This document shows positions 21,972-34,061 of a DNA stretch of 64,000 nt, piece by piece. Numbering within the stretch: position 1 is the stretch's first letter; each line of letters begins with the position of its first letter. Source of the stretch: Ulota crispa. Taxonomy: Eukaryota; Streptophyta; Bryopsida; Orthotrichales; Orthotrichaceae. The translations under genes were made by a program, and so were the position numbers. The DNA is taken from positions 501,001-565,000 of the forward strand of contig OY987248.1 of NCBI GenBank assembly GCA_963920765.1, read 5' to 3'. The notes beneath the pieces were generated by a model. That model saw nothing but the letters and a program-made list of their open reading frames with translations. It ran no database searches and was not told the origin of the DNA.

Positions 21972-23568
21972 AACACTCAAAACCGTTGATGTTAAAAGAC
22001 TTGAAACACTCAAAGAAAGAAAAATGTATCGGATTTATCAATAAAAATATATGTAAAATTGTATGTAAAATTTCTTGAAACCGGACAATGTTATTACAAT
22101 GTTATACCAACTTTGCTCTTGATGTTAATTGTTGAAGCCCTCGGAGAGAAATTTAGGTTGGACATTGATTTAAGAAGAATTGCATAGATTTTGTTGTAGC
22201 AAATCTGCACTTGTGTTAAAGGACATGAAACCCTCGATGTTAAAAGACTTGAAACACTCAAAAAAGATTCAAAATTGTTAATGTTAAAAAACTTGAAACA
22301 CTCAAAGAAAGAAAAACATACCAGATTTATCAAAAATGTATGTAAAATTTCTTGAAACTGGACAATGTTGTTACAACGTACTAGATTGATCAATAAAAAT
22401 GTGTGTAAAATTGTATGTAAAATTTCTTAAAACCATACAATGTTGTTGCAATGTTATACCAACTTTGCTCTTGATCAAGAGCATCTTGAGATCATAAGAG
22501 GAAGAGGTAGGGGAAAAATTGATAGCTAAAGCAACTCACATGCTAATGTCGTCTAAACTTTGCACTTGGTGTTGTTTTGGAAATGAGCAGAGACAAAGTG
22601 ATGAATTTTGCAAGTGAAAGTGAGAGACGAAGTGATGAGCAGCAACATTTTCAAACATCATTACATGAGGTGCAAAATGCAAAGATGTGAGATGTGTGCA
22701 AATCTAATAGGTCAACCGGTCACCATTTACCCAACAGACAAGTTTTGTGGCCATTCTTTTATAATATTAGAAAATATGTCAATGGAGGTTGGCAATTTTT
22801 TTTTGAAGAATTATACAATTCAATGCATTTGCAAGGTTTTAGTCATGACTATAAAGTAAGCTAGTTTTGAGATGTCAAGTAAGCAAATGATTGTTTCAAT
22901 AATCTCTTCAAATAATAAATGATTGTTTCAATACATTGTTGAAATCATGGATGTTTGTTGTAATGTTGAAACAACTTTTGTTGAAAATATAAAGTGTAAA
23001 ATCAATGTGAAAAACTAAACAATGGTTAATTGTTTCAATTTGTATTTGAAATCATATAGAAATGATGAATGCTGATGTCACTACATTTGCAACCAATGAA
23101 TTGAATAAAAATAAATGATTGAACTTATAACAATTGAAGTTACTAATTATTGGTCTAATGGAAGACCATAGCCTATGTATACATTTATATTGGTACAATA
23201 AATACCAAAAATTGATTTTGTGCATATAAAAAAAATGTTTTGTTATAATCATACAAAATCAATGTAATGTTGAAATCATGTTGAAATGATATTATTATAT
23301 CCAAAAAACTAATGTTATTTCAACATTTTATTGTTCTTACATTGAAATAGCACCCTTGGAAACTTGAAATGTAAGAACACCAAACAATTTTTCACATTCT
23401 TATCCAATTAACACACTCAACCTCTCTAATTGTACTACCTCAAGAAGACAAATGGGCTCCATACCACATACGGTCATCACAATATATATGGCATGTGAAA
23501 CTTGTCCAAAGAGATATATACGCAACATCACAAATATACTAGGAATGTGCAATTTGAAAATAAACAAT
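21972..23568. other. AT-rich stretch, no recognised gene
   Basis: Holds a diverged duplicate of the 21790-22080 block at 22150-22440 and an 83-codon frame at 22608-22859 (MQVKVRDEVMSSNIF...), which has four cysteines in CKMQRCEMCANL but no family that I recognise. Confidence 0.35.
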
Positions 23569-23570
23569 TA

Positions 23571-23804
23571 CAGTAGAACTCCTCTAAACTAATATGGTTT
23601 GGATTCCAAGAACTAGATTAGTTTAAGTAAGTTATTATTTAATTTTGTGGAAGTGTAAATGAAGTAATCTTGAGGTTAGAGCCGAGATAACATTACAGGT
23701 AGCTTGGTGTTTTATATTATGGCCCTGACATTGAGATTTGTGTTATAAATTAGTTTATAGAGCATATTAGTTTAGAGAGGTATTAGTTTGGGGAGGTTCT
23801 ACTG
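23571..23804. mobile_element. 234-bp pogo/Emigrant-like MITE
   Basis: The ends CAGTAGAACTCCTCTAAACT (AATA) and, inverted from the right, CAGTAGAACCTCCCCAAACT (AATA) match at 20 of 24 positions. TA dinucleotides flank both sides (23569-23570, 23805-23806). The end sequence closely resembles the CAGTAAAACCTC-type ends of plant Emigrant/Lemi1 (Tc1/mariner, pogo branch) MITEs. Confidence 0.85.
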
Positions 23805-23806
23805 TA

Positions 23807-24249
23807 CAATGTTTTGTACACAAGGACTCTCAATTAGCACAACAAGAATACTCCAACCTTCATATGCTAAATTTGTACTTTGTAATTTACAGACCATCAA
23901 AGGCTAAAATATTGTCACGTGTTAGGCCAAAATCTTGTCACTTCTAAAACCTTCCACCACCAACTTCTTTTTGACATGGCCAATAGCTGGTCAAAGGATG
24001 CTAGTGCATTGTTGTAACATTGGCAAGCTACACAACTTTTCCAATGGTTTAAAATACAGATTTTGGTTGTTGACGTGAAATGTTTTTTATTGCTTGCATC
24101 AAGCAGAAAACTAGTGCATAATGTCTTTTTTGATTGGGATTACTTATTCAAATGTTATATAAATGCGTTTGAAATATATGACAATAATATGATGTTCCTT
24201 AAAATTATATAAATAAGGGAATTGATGTAAGATCACTCAAGGTTTGTTA
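23807..24249. other. AT-rich spacer, no gene seen
   Basis: No frame, repeat or signal that I can support. Confidence 0.35.
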
Positions 24250-24590
24250 TATGTACAATGGAGATGGTAAATATTAGACATTTACCATAAACAACTTGAA
24301 TTTGAAAAGGTGAATTTAAATTTGGATTTAGAGAATTGAAATACTTTAAAATCAAACAAGAGGTTACAATTGAACAACGCCCAATAAAAATCTGAAGTTT
24401 TTTGTACAAACAAAGGTAACAATAATTTGCCTCCTACATAAGCTTTTCACTTGGAATTGTCCTTTGCGGTACTAAAGTAACTGTAAATCTCTAAATCCAA
24501 ATTTGAATTCACCTTTTCAAATCCAAGTTGTTTTTGATAAATATTTTAAATTTACTCCCTCCACCCTCATACCCCCCTCGATGTACATCG
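24250..24590. mobile_element. Foldback element, copy 1
   Basis: Long inverted arms. Left: GATGGTAAATATTAGACATT ... TTGAATTTGAAAAGGTGAATT ... GGATTTAGAGA. Right: the inverse (TCTCTAAATCCAAATTTGAA ... CACCTTTTCAAATCCAAGTT). The spacer between the arms holds AAGCTTTTCACTTGGAATTG-like sequence. The same arms appear at 28485-28896 and 52424-52811. Confidence 0.75.
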
Positions 24591-24949
24591 AACAAATTCC
24601 GAGTGCTCAATCATGTGTAAATCCTCATAAATGAAATCGAAAATTAATGATAAACCAAATGTTATTCTTTAATTCTACTTTATTTTTTTGTGCAATATAT
24701 CAATAAAATCTTATCTCAATATCAACAGTGCATCTTACATTAATATTTTATTTCTATGCATGTTAATTTTTTTGGAATATGTCAAGTTCATGGTCCTATT
24801 TAGCCAAGCCAAGTGTTCGGTAGAATTTGAATGACGTTGCTTTATGACGTGATTTGTTCTACATAAGTATTCTTTGTTGAAGTATTAGAGAGGAGATATT
24901 TCCATATGAAACAGGGGGAAATTTCTTTAAACATGTGGAGTTCTATTAA

Positions 24950-25860
24950 CCCCTAAAGGTCCAATTGTGTTTGCGGGGGAGACAAATGGAATTTGAGCAT
25001 GTTCTTATAGCTAAACTAGTTTGTGTGATTTTTTGAAACTTTTATGGAAGGCAGGGAATTCTAAGACCTATGCATGTATCTAATTTTTTCTTCATTCCAA
25101 CATTCAATGAAGAAGTTATGAAGAATTTTATGAAACTAGGCAAGAAGGGGCAATTTGAGCAAGGCCTCTCTTTTGTAAGTGGGTATTGACTCCAAAGAGG
25201 GTCGGCCCTTGTGAGCACAAGGTGAGGGCACATAGACAAAAGATAATGGAGTGGAAGGTGCCCATTTTAGAAGACGGGAACCTCCATTCTTTTTGTTTCT
25301 TGTAAAATTTAGTGCTTTGATTTTTTGAGCAATTTTTGAATTACTTTTTTATTGGTTTATTTCTCAACTTGTAGTAAGCTAAGAATCCTTGGCTTTCACC
25401 ATTTTGATCAATGTGATTAGAGTTTTTTAATTTTACATGATGCCTCCAATTTTGTGCACTATAATTGCAAATTTCATGACCTTCTAGCTTTCAAAGATTT
25501 TTTGAAGTATGTTGTCCACCTCCAGTTGATTTGAAAATTCTCAAACATATATGCAACTTGGTCTTGTACATGGAAATAATAAAGCCTGATTTTGCATAGA
25601 ACAATTTTTTTTGCTATAAGAGTGGTAAAAGAGTTCTGAAATTTTTGGGTAGTAGGGATTTTTTTTGTCACTTTAGATGTCAATCGCTCACTATTTTACT
25701 TTTAGAATGATCTGATTTTATTCCCACAAGTACCTCCTGTAGTCTAGGGCAAGATTCTATGGTTGTATTTTCAAAAAAAAGAAGTTTCCTAACCTTCTAT
25801 CCCTCAAAAGTGGTAGTTTTTAATAAGTTCCATAGAAAAAAAAAAGGCTTGGGCCATTAC
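24950..25860. mobile_element. TTAA-family element, copy B (right end decayed)
   Basis: TTAA (24946-24949) precedes CCCCTAAAGGTCCAATTGTG. The interior follows copies A and E (GACAAATGGAATTTGAGCATG, ATTTTTTGAAACTTTTATGG, TTCTTCATTCCAACATT). The other end is probably the GGCTTGGGCC at about 25845-25856, matching the inverse of copy A's start, but the terminal TTTAGGGG is lost. Confidence 0.65.
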
Positions 25861-26595
25861 AAATTGAAAAGAGAGAATTCTATGAAGTAAAATGTCATTG
25901 TTATTTTTCTCTCTTTAATACACTATTTTTTAATTTTTTAATTTTTTGTATTGTGAAAATTTAATATTTGAAATTATTAAGCTATTAAAATAAAAAAGCT
26001 CACATTAACTAATTGAATTGATGAATTAGATATATAATTTGTTGTTTTAAAGTACTATAAAATTACGTATATAGAATTTGATTTAGTGTAAGAAAATGCA
26101 AGTCATTCATATTGATCATATAAAATTTGTTGGCTAAAGTATATTAAGATTTCAAAATATCAAATTCACTTTGGTGTAAAAATAACTTATTCCATTCTTA
26201 ATATATGTCAATTATTTGAAACAACTAAAGCAAATGTAAACAAATTGTGGATTCAAATTAATACAAAAATTATAATTCAGAATTCTTTTTATTGCAATTA
26301 TATAAAAAGATTATGTAAATTTCAAAATGCCTTGTCCTTTTTCCCATCATTTTTTGAACTTAAATTTCAAATTTGGAGCAAATACTTCACACCCAATTTT
26401 CCTTTCTTTGCCCATTTTTCTCCCTCTCCATGCTTTGGATCTTAGCCAATTAGAAATTATCAAATATTTGTATGCACATATCCAAATGACAAATAAAAAA
26501 CTATCCATTTCTCTATATAAATTGACATGTTCTTTTGTTCAAGTACAAATATTTAATCTGTTTTGTTATTGAATGAAATTTATAATCCACTCAAA
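25861..26595. other. AT-rich spacer, no gene seen
   Basis: Strongly AT-rich with short frames only. Confidence 0.35.
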
Positions 26596-26599
26596 GTAC

Positions 26600-27540
26600 A
26601 AAACATCTCATATTCTAAATGAACTTGCTTTAGAAGCACTTTTTGTTGCTTGTACTCTAGGAATTATAAAGTCATTACAATTAGGATGATCATTTGTATC
26701 ATTGTTTCCATCCAACACTAATCCATTGTTGTGCATTTTGCAAAAATTATGTAAAACATAATATGCAATAATAATTTGTCCTGCACATTATACATTAATG
26801 TTTAGATTTTTGAGAACTTGCCATCTATTCTTCAATTGAGCAATCAAGTTTTCTATTTTCACATGCCCTTGCATAAAAGCCTTATCATTAAAATCCTTTG
26901 TGACATCTCCTAATGCTCTTGAATTGTATGCTTTTACCAAATTTATCAATGGGGCATAAGCTGAATCACCAACTACATAAGGTAAAACTTATTTGTTGTT
27001 GATGATGATATTTGGTTTTTGCAAATTTTTTTGATTCATCAAACTTTGATAAAATTTTGAAACTCAAAGATGAGGTGCATCATGAGTATCTCTAGGAGCA
27101 AAAACTGCTATGTTTCGAAAATATAAATCACTTTTACAAATAGCTTGCAGTTGAACACTCTAATAGTCATGTCAATTTCAGTATTCCGCAAACTTTATTG
27201 CGATTAAGTTTTTTTGATAAGTTTAACATGGGTTCCATCAATTGTGCCACATATTTAAGATGTTTCCGTCAACATTTTGATTATTTGAATCATGTTAAAT
27301 AACTTTTGACCACTTGGAACAAAAATAAATCTAGAGAATAATTTATTTTTATTTGCCAAAATCTCCATAAAATGGTATAACTAAAAAACAGTATTACTAC
27401 TTGTACCATATAAATTTGCAATGGTTATAATTGAACAACCAAATGCTATTTTTTTTAAAACCATAGCAACTGCTTATTCACCATCTATAGGTTCTTGAAA
27501 CTTTTGGTTTTTTTTGCACAATAGACGTACTAAATCTTAT
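26600..27540 (-). pseudogene. PIF/Harbinger (HARBI1-like) transposase remnant
   Basis: On the minus strand, upstream pieces read EPIDGE-stop-AVAMVLKKIAFG and ANLYGTSSNTVF (the DNA-binding part). Then GTIDGTHVKLI carries the first DDE aspartate, NKxVLPYVVGDSAY the second, and LINLVKAYNSRALGDV plus IENLIAQLKNRWQVLKNLNI form the helix with the final Glu. The order and motifs (IDGTH, VGDSAY, LKxRWxVL, LHNFC) are those of HARBI1-type nucleases. Many stops and frameshifts interrupt it. Ends with the expected 3-bp TWA duplication were not found. Confidence 0.85.
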
Positions 27541-27889
27541 AAATTATTAAAAGTTGTCCAAAACATTCAATACTTTGCATGCCATCTAGCATTTTATATC
27601 ACTAATAGAAAATTTAGCACAAAATTAACAGAATTTCAATCAAAAACTATTGATTTTTTTTGTTGATTTGGTCAAATTGATTTGGGTACTTTACAATAAG
27701 AATGTGTTGATTATCTGTTGATTTTTTGTTGATTATTTATTATTTTTTGTTAATTTTCACGTATTTTACGTTGTTCATTTTTTTTTAATTTAAAATTTAT
27801 TTATTTTCCTAAAATTTTCTTCTTTTTTAATAAAAAAATGTAATTTTTTAAGAGTCGGGTAATTGCCCATAGCTCCAGGCAGGACTGCC

Positions 27890-28155
27890 GACACTGTGGT
27901 TTGAATCCCTCACTACCGTGGGTTTACAAATCACAAGACTACTACATCATTCACAACCACTAGCACACATGCACTCACACATGTTTACAATAGAATCATG
28001 ATTGTATTTGTACATTAAATGTTCATGTTTTTGGTAAGCTAGTAGACTTTGGAAGCTATTTTGGTCCATTAAAAGACTTTTTTTCAAAAAACTTAGAACC
28101 AAAAAAAGTTGATAACTGTATTTTACTTTCACCTCCAACAAATTTTTTTGGATTT
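27890..28155 (+). repeat. Dispersed repeat, second copy
   Basis: Aligns with 11980-12240 (see there), including CAAAAAACTTA and TTTCACCTCCAACAA. Confidence 0.55.
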
Positions 28156-28484
28156 CAATCTTTTTATCAAAAGTTATGAATTGAAATCAGAGAAGGTGTT
28201 TAGAAATTTTAAAAAAAGTGTTTATTTCCATCCTTTTGATTTTGTTTATAAATTTTTATTGGAATTTGCAAATCTCAAAAGGATTGCTGCAGACAAAGGT
28301 TGAGTTCATTAAGAATTATTATTTAGTACTAGTTTTTTGTAAAAAGAACCTTATTTTGTTAAAATGGCCTCCATAGTTTGATAGCTTTAAATAACATGAA
28401 ACCGTGAAAAGCTGTGGAATTAAAACCTTGCAATTATAAAATCCAAATTCTATAGACTTTTGAATAGTTTTGGATATTTTTTAA

Positions 28485-28896
28485 GGGCGTTAATATGTGA
28501 ACCACACCCTTTGAACTACTGTACCACACCCTTAAGATAAATTTTAGATTTCTGCCATAAAAAATTTGAGTTTGAGAATTTTGAATTCAAATTTGGACTT
28601 AGAGACCATGATATTGTCTAGGACCATAAAAAAAGTTGCAATTCAACAACACCCAATAAAAAAGCTTATCTTTTTTTACAAACAAAAGTAAAACTAACAA
28701 TTTTCTCCCTAACTAAACTTTTTCATTGGGTGTTGTTGAACTGCAACTTTTTTTATGGTTCTAGATAATACCATGGTCTCTAAGTCCAAATATGAATTCA
28801 AAATTTTCAAATTCAGCTTTTTGATGGTAGAAATCTAAAATTTACCCCGTGGTGTGGTTTAGTAATTGGAAGGGTGTGGTACACATATCAATTCCC
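28485..28896. mobile_element. Foldback element, copy 2 (412 bp), 9-bp target duplication
   Basis: The ends GGGCGTTAATATGTGAACCA and, inverted, GGGAATTGATATGTGTACCA lead into arms of about 190 bp (AAATTTTAGATTTCTGCCAT ... TTGAATTCAAATTTGGACTT) that pair with the inverse right arm. The flanks ATTTTTTAA (28476-28484) and ATCTTTTAA (28897-28905) match at 8 of 9. A 9-bp duplication with long inverted ends fits Mutator-like MITEs. Confidence 0.8.
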
Positions 28897-28905
28897 ATCT
28901 TTTAA

Positions 28906-29599
28906 AGCTTATAAAAATATTTTTTAAGATTGTTTTTTTTTGTAATTCATTTGGTTAGAATTAGAAGAAAAATGACTAAAAGTACCCTTTGAGCTTTCAA
29001 AATGTCAAGTTTACACCAAAAATATTTGAAACATAAAAAATATTCCTTATTTTTTGTAGGAATATCAATTATACTCCTATTATTTTGGAAAAATAATAAA
29101 AAAGCTCTTCTATTTTGAAATGTTAAATATATCCTTGTGTTATTTGAAATGTAAAAATCACCTTTGATTTCTTGTAAGAATTTGCATTAAACTATACACT
29201 TGGTTATCATATAACACAAAGATGTAAATAATTTAAAATAGTTGAGGAGCATTTTTAATATTTTCCCAATATATTAGAAGCATTGTTGATATTTATACAA
29301 AAAGGAAAGATATTTTTGGTACTTTTAATCCTTGAAGGACATATATGATTTCTTCAAAGAATTGAAGAGCATCTTTTATATTTGTTTGTAAAGAAATTTT
29401 GGTATTTAAAACAACAAAATGTTGTATTTTTTATACAAATTTTTGTTGAATTAGTGAAGTTGTGTCCAAAGTGTCCAGATCAACAAAAAATTGTTGATTT
29501 TTTTGTTATTATGGTCATGTTTTTACTTGACTTTAAAGGTTGCTAATTTTAAATCTAACCAAATTGTAAAAAGTAAAGAAAATAAAACCAGTCAATGTA
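28906..29599. other. AT-rich spacer, no gene seen
   Basis: Loosely repeated phrases (CCTTATTTTTTGTAGGAATAT, TTTTGGAAAAATAATAAAAA) but no frame or known element. Confidence 0.35.
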
Positions 29600-30030
29600 C
29601 ACTCAAACTTCTAAAAGATTCTTTTTGTTTTGAAAACTTCTTTTATATTTTAAAACTTCAAAACATTTCAATGAGGTTCAAAAAGATTCTAGTAAGATTT
29701 CAAAAACAAACCTAAACTATTGTAATAGTTTTTTTATTAAAAATATTTTAAAGTATTTTGATGAATTATAAAAGATTCCTAAAGGACTCTAATTCACTCT
29801 AAGAGATTCTATGTTTATAAATATTTTGAAGTATTTTAACAAATTTCATAAAGATTTTAAAAAGATTCTCAAAGATTCCAAGAAGGTTCTTGAAAATTCT
29901 CAAAGATTCTCAAAGATTTTTTGAATTTCCAAAAAGATTCTCAAAGATTCCCAAAGATTCTTAAAGATTCTCAAAGCTTCTCAAAGCTTCCAGGAAGATT
30001 CCAAGAAGATTCCAAGAAGATTCATAAATC
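29600..30030 (+). repeat. Degenerate AAGATTCTCA array, second locus
   Basis: Same unit as 13240-13595 (TCTCAAAGATTC, AAGAAGATTCC), densest at 29870-30025. Confidence 0.75.
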
Positions 30031-30299
30031 AATTTGGGAATTGAAAGAAATCAACCACAAACACTCAGGACCCGGATGAGGCCTATTTTCCATATTTTTG
30101 AATTGTGAGGACTGTTTTCAAAATACGGCCAATTGTCAGGCCTATTTTCGATATTTTCCCTTAAAGAAACTGAGTGTAGTACTGTAGTTTTGTGTAAGGG
30201 TTGTCCCCATGAGGGACATAAACCATGCGTAGGTGCTAGTAAGTCTTGTTTATAAGTGTGCATTATGGGGGTAGACTAGGTCAACAGCAATTATGCATG

Positions 30300-31579
30300 C
30301 CGGCATGCATGGAAGGATGGAGAATTGGATATTGAGCAGGAGAATGAGATGGGAATGGGCTTGACGCACGGTTTGACGCACGGTTTAATGATGATGTCAA
30401 CCCTGAGGCCCGAGCAGAATGATGCTATTCGGTATGGCGACTGTACTAAAAAGGGGGGTGAACCGTGAATGTGGTGGAATTCAGAAAAGGCAAGCAAGTT
30501 AAAGCCGCTTTCGAAAAAGACGAAAACTGGGGCAGATAGAGAGAGAGGACTAGAGGCAGGAGAGGGTGGGATGGCTGCGCCCGGCGGTCGGTGGGGGAGG
30601 GAGGCAGAAAAGCTCCTCGCCTGCACATGGCGTTACGACAAGCGCCCTGGTCGGTGCTTTTCCGCGCGCGGCAGCGACGTTGGAGTCTCGCACAGTCCGC
30701 CATCTGCACTTGCAGGAGTGTGCACTGCACTGCACTGCCCCCAGCGCCTCCCTTCCCAGTTCCCACTTCCCCACTGCCATGCTGGCCCTGCCTCTTGTCC
30801 CGCGGCCCCCCTTTTGGACAGTTTTGGGCCAGGTCGTTGCATTTGAATAGCCCAGTCACGCACTCCCCTTTCAGGTCGTTGGCAGGCATCGTATTCAGTT
30901 GTGGACGGAGACAGAGAGAGGGCGAGGGAGCGTTCTTTTACCACCAGGGGGTTGGTATGGTATGGTATGGTATGATATGATATTGTAGGCATAGCGAAGC
31001 TGCTTCATGCCTGGCATTGTCGGTTGTACATCACCCCAGGTAGCGCACCCAGCTTTGCCATCCAGGGCCGGGGTTGCTGATGTCCTGTTCTCGTCGCTTT
31101 CGAATTCCGGATTATTTTCGTGGAATTGCGGATTGTGAGGTAGGTCATTTGCATTTCAGATCGGCGCTGTGGCAGAGGCTGCATTTGATTTGCTTTCGTT
31201 TCTTCATTGCCAGCCACTTGCGAGTGCAGTATGGATGCGCAAGTATGTATTGCCTTGCGCGTTATATCAGTATTCTCCGCGTTCATTGTGTTGTCTTAGA
31301 ATTTGTCGAATTCATGCGCATCGCCATCCTGCGTAGAATTTCATGCATATCTGACAAAGAGTTGTCCGAAGGTTGATTCGTCTACCTTGCAATGGCAATT
31401 AAAAGTTTTAGATCTGCGCGTGTTCAGGGGGTGGATATGGACGTGGCTATTTGTTTTCTGTCCCCGCGCGAATGATCCAAGCGAAGTCAACCTCTTCTTC
31501 TTCTTCTTCTTCTTTTATTACGTTGGGTATCAGGACCTTGATTTATTTTTGAGTGCGACGTCCAGCGATTTTGGTTGGA
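30300..31579 (+). promoter_or_regulatory. GC-rich promoter/leader region of the BODYGUARD-like gene
   Basis: Composition changes sharply from AT-rich repeats to GC-rich sequence at about 30290 and stays so into the coding exon. Many overlapping frames on both strands (30446-30992) are a by-product of GC-richness. Notable are a (GGTAT)n run at 30954-30975, a (TTC)n tract at about 31492-31515 and a possible leader splice acceptor TATCAG at 31531. No single start site can be fixed. Confidence 0.45.
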
Positions 31580-34061
31580 ATGGAGATAGCATTGCCCGTG
31601 GCGATGGAACCATTGTACCGGCCACCGGCGCTGGTGTGGGCGATGGCGTCGGCGATTGTGCTGTTCTGGGGGACGGGTCTGATAGCCAGCAAGAGATTGA
31701 TCAAAGAAAACGTGTCACCGCTGTCGTGGCTGGCCATTTGGAAAAGGCAAGTCGCCGATGGGTTCTGGATCTGCGCGGAGGAGCTTTTGTATGCTTACTT
31801 GGCCCTTTTGAACATCATGATGGGCGTCATTTTTTGGATTCTGGACTTTTACCACGAGGGACGACCGCCCTTGAACGCAAATTACTTCCCTGTCGCCAGC
31901 CAGTTGGAGAAGGTTATTGAACCGGATCTCCGGAACCCGGAACCGAAGGACTCCATCGTGGTGAAGCCCAGGCGTGCCGGAATCCTGCGCCCCAGAAGGG
32001 TAAAGGGCAACGTTTGCGGGTGCTGGGGCTACGACGTGCCCGAGCCAAACCAGGCAGTCTTCACACAGGTGTCGTGGTTTTCCAAGCCTTCAAAACTGAT
32101 GAGCGTTGACAAGATTCAAATTCTTCTTTCGTATTTTCTTGTTTTCTTCATTGAAGAGGCGAAGTGCACGAGACCTGCAAAAAGTGTGAATCAAGTGTGA
32201 ATTGTTATTAAGCTGATTCTGTGCAAAAAATGATTATCAAAGGTCGCTAGGCGTCTACCCCGTCTGGCTTGAGATACCAAAGCACAGCTGATGTAATATT
32301 GAAGGTTGTTGAAGCAGATTTGGATACGTAAGCTAAAAAATCGTACACAGCTCTTTGTGCATTTCTGACAAATTCAGTGTTGGTGATATGTGTAGGAAGA
32401 AGAAGTAGCCGACGAAGTGAAGCCTGTCAAACCTCGGTGGTCCGATTGCCAGTGCCCAGAGTGTAGTGTCCTTTTGATGACACGACAAGAAGCGTCAAGC
32501 CGATTGTTTGTTCGATGTGAGGATTCTATCTCTGGAGGTCAACGGTGTACAAATTCTTGTGGCATGGAATCTAGTGAAATCTCTCATACGGAGGATTCAA
32601 AGCCCGTATTTGCGTCCCCTGTGGCTGATACCAATCCTCCACACACCACCTCAACTGAAGGTACACTCGAGACCTTTTAGGCTAACTAACTGGGGTCCCA
32701 AGTTTTCCACTGTGACACGTTTTTAATGCTATACTCAATAATGTTGTGGCCAGTGTCAGCATGGTCTAGAATGGTATTGTAGAGAAGGTTGGGATGCGAT
32801 GAAGAATATTCTCATCTTTGTCATCTGCATCCACTCTTGCGTGTTTGTTGATAGATATCAATTTAGGTTTGAGACGATCCCTTTGACAGGAGTCAGAATC
32901 TGATGTTTGTTGTTTGGTGAGCAGAGAGCACGGCGATATTATTTCTTCATGGCCTGTTCAGCTCTTCGTCGTTTTGGTTCGACACCAAGTTGATTGCTCG
33001 CCTCGCAGATGACATCAAAGCACAGCACAGGATTTTGGCTCCTGATTTTCTGGGTTGCGGGCGAAGCCCTCGGCCTCTGGATTGTGCTTACACAGTGGCT
33101 GACCATATTCAAACGTTGGAAAAGTCCATCATTCAAAGGCATGGGTTGGAGAGCTTTCACATCGTGGCGCATTCCATGGGATGCATCATGGCGTTGGTGC
33201 TGGCGGCCCGGTATCCAGAGAGAGTGAGATCGATCACTTTGATTGCGCCCGTGTATCCTCCCGGAGATTTTGACGAAAGCGGCAATTTAGCTGGGCTGCC
33301 CTGCGCTTCCTTCTTCTCTTATCTGCAACCGTTCACGGTACTTGAACTGCACATTCTTCTGAACATCTTTCTGTTTCCTGCTCCTCGATGTAAAAAATCC
33401 CTTCAGTTTAGGACGATACCTAAGTTCGTTCCTGACACTCGGTTTTCTGCATGCAGGTGAAGGGGTTTCGCGGCTTATTGGTTAGCAAATACTACAATAT
33501 CAGTCGGGCCGTAGCGCACTTGTTTTATTCGAGGCATAGATTCTGGGTGTCTTACTTATACAAGAAGTGGAAGCGGTAAGCAAACCTCTTTCATTTGTCC
33601 ACATTGTCAATTTGATCTATGACTTCTCCTTACCACATGCATCTCAACATTAATTCCTGGAGTGGAGGTTTTGAGACGTACTCAGGGTTTTAATTCGGGG
33701 TTTTTAAATGTGCAGGTTTCCAACCTCTTTCATCGCAGATTACATCACAAATCACCATGATGCCGCATGGCACATGACACACAACTCACTGCTCGGTGGA
33801 ACGCATGCGATCATCCCGGCTCTGCTGAAACTGGAGAAGCTGCAAAAGCGCATCGTCGTCTACCACGGGGTTGAGGATACCTCGTGTCACATTTCGCTGG
33901 CAGAGGAGATGAGCCGCCGGTTTTCTAACGTGGAGCTTCATTCGGTCCCCGGATTTGGGCACGTTGATGTCGTGTGGAAACGAGAGGAGGAGCCGTGTCG
34001 ATTGATAGAGCAGGAGATTCGTGCTGGTGATGCAAAGTTCGCTGCAACGAAAGTTAGGTGA
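31580..34061 (+). CDS. BODYGUARD-family alpha/beta hydrolase (lysophospholipase-like)
   Basis: Five exons joined in frame: 31580-32068, 32396-32660, 32925-33337, 33457-33575, 33716-34061, all with GT-AG introns; 543 residues. The N-terminus has two hydrophobic segments (ALVWAMASAIVLFW and LLNIMMGVIFWILDFY), the second resembling the membrane anchor before the WKPCYC region of BODYGUARD. PRWSDCQCPECSVLL matches the family's Cys motif. The hydrolase core has LFLHGLFSSSSFW, DFLGCGRSPRP, the nucleophile elbow AHSMGC (Ser about 335), HGVEDTSCH (Asp about 483) and GFGHVDVV (His about 511), giving a full triad. HHDAAWHMTHN matches the family's (N)ASWHTLHN block. Arabidopsis BODYGUARD works in the epidermal cell wall in cutin assembly; its substrate is not settled. 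The protein is about 70 residues longer than that relative, mostly at the N-terminus. The start is the first in-frame ATG of exon 1. Confidence 0.9.

Noticed and set aside
29870..30025. CRISPR-like spaced repeats
   Set aside because: Units of 10-15 bp are degenerate with no constant spacer length; it is a decayed minisatellite in a plant genome.
30446..30992. Several overlapping 90-147-codon frames on both strands
   Set aside because: GC-rich leader of the hydrolase gene; mutually overlapping frames, no domains, low complexity.
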